A DNA stretch of 5,529 nucleotides, from assembly GCA_019234745.1 (NCBI GenBank), contig JAFAKZ010000037.1:1-5529 (forward strand). Direction: 5' to 3'. Numbering within the stretch: the first letter of the stretch is position 1; every line of letters starts with the position of its first letter. The DNA is from Burkholderiales bacterium (GTDB taxonomy: Bacteria > Pseudomonadota > Gammaproteobacteria > Burkholderiales > Chitinimonadaceae). The notes under the pieces were generated by a model. It made no database searches and was not told the DNA's origin. It was given only the letters and a program-made list of their open reading frames with translations. Below, piece after piece: positions 5,205 through 5,529 of the stretch. The position numbers and the translations under genes are program-made.

Positions 5205-5494
5205 GTATGCGCTTTCGGCGCATGAATGTTTTCCAGCCCTTTCGGGCCGAGCACCCAACCTTCATTGCGACAGGATATCCAGTACGATGGGCTCTCGTCG
5301 ATCGTTCTCAGGCATATGGACACCGGTTCCTTCCCCAGGTCGATGGTAGCCTCAGCCCCAGCCGCAACGGCAATGGGGCTTAGGCCCTGCCCATTCAGGT
5401 CGCCAATCAGAAAGTAGCATTTTCCCGTTGAGCTGGAGATGCACTTCAGCAGGCCCTTTTCGCCGTTGGCGATGGCCTTGACCTCCGTATTCAT
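5201..5494 (-). CDS. Small hypothetical protein, 97 residues
   Basis: I do not recognise a family. It starts MNTEVKAIANGEKGLLKC and ends HAPKAHT. The sequence is soluble in character, with no signal peptide and no membrane segment. It alternates hydrophobic and polar residues with Gly/Asn turns (KCYFLIGDLNGQGLSPIAV, EATIDLGKEPVSICLR), which suggests a compact all-beta fold. Cysteines are at 18, 26, 61 and 75, many for a small cytosolic protein, but without CxxC spacing. The amino-acid make-up is balanced (Ile, Lys, Glu, Ser rather than runs of Arg, Ala and Pro), unlike out-of-frame shadows in this GC-rich DNA, which supports real coding. No convincing Shine-Dalgarno is seen before 5494; only 35 nt upstream are visible, so a longer gene cannot be excluded. 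It lies 70 nt ahead of the thioesterase gene on the same strand and could be co-transcribed. Confidence 0.5.
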   Translation of the reverse strand: MNTEVKAIANGEKGLLKCISSSTGKCYFLIGDLNGQGLSPIAVAAGAEATIDLGKEPVSICLRTIDESPSYWISCRNEGWVLGPKGLENIHAPKAHT

Positions 5495-5529
5495 CGAAGA
5501 TGTGGTGTGATTGTAAAGCTCGGCGCACC

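Noticed and set aside
5207..5223. ATGCGC/GCGCAT hairpin at the end of the small - strand gene, as its terminator
   Set aside because: On the - strand the stem is followed by ACTTGACAC rather than a T-run, and the arms are only 6 bp. A terminator is not supported.
5226..5417. Small + strand open frames over the small - strand gene
   Set aside because: They are antisense to the better-composed 97-residue frame and have no ribosome-binding site or recognisable product.

Overview
The window is dense, high-GC, protein-coding DNA of a Gram-negative proteobacterium. The GC-rich codon choice and protein character suggest a betaproteobacterium, possibly Oxalobacteraceae (Massilia/Duganella-like). That placement is an impression from the sequence, not a measured result. 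Five protein genes are supported. I found no tRNA, rRNA, CRISPR array, insertion sequence or prophage gene.

Layout. (1) Positions 2-2776, + strand: the inner-membrane subunit of an RND efflux pump. Its first ~90-100 residues lie outside the window. A GTAG-headed hairpin resembling a REP element sits on its stop codon. (2) Positions 2877-4672, + strand: a NemR-type TetR repressor gene followed by an Old Yellow Enzyme (NemA-like) ene-reductase gene. Each has its own -35 element and a near-identical 18-bp palindromic operator directly upstream. (3) Positions 4669-5130, - strand: a hotdog-fold (4HBT/YbgC-like) acyl-CoA thioesterase, convergent with the reductase gene, the two stop codons sharing one CTAG. 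(4) Positions 5131-5200: a short gap with a second GTAG-headed hairpin and a candidate promoter for the thioesterase. (5) Positions 5201-5494, - strand: a small protein of 97 residues that I do not recognise.

How the parts fit. The central pair is a self-contained electrophile-response switch. The repressor carries a CGGC motif where E. coli NemR has its redox-sensing cysteine, and the matched operators imply that it represses both itself and the flavin reductase that removes activated alkenes, quinones or nitro compounds. The pump gene belongs to a separate upstream transcription unit, presumably with its periplasmic adaptor; whether it shares the stress response cannot be read from the sequence. 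The thioesterase and the small protein are transcribed towards the module and have no evident biochemical link to it.

The most unusual points are the paired operator-promoter elements, the probable leaderless start of the repressor mRNA, the two REP-like hairpins at gene boundaries, and a mixed proton-relay signature in the RND protein. I see no clearly new multi-gene system.
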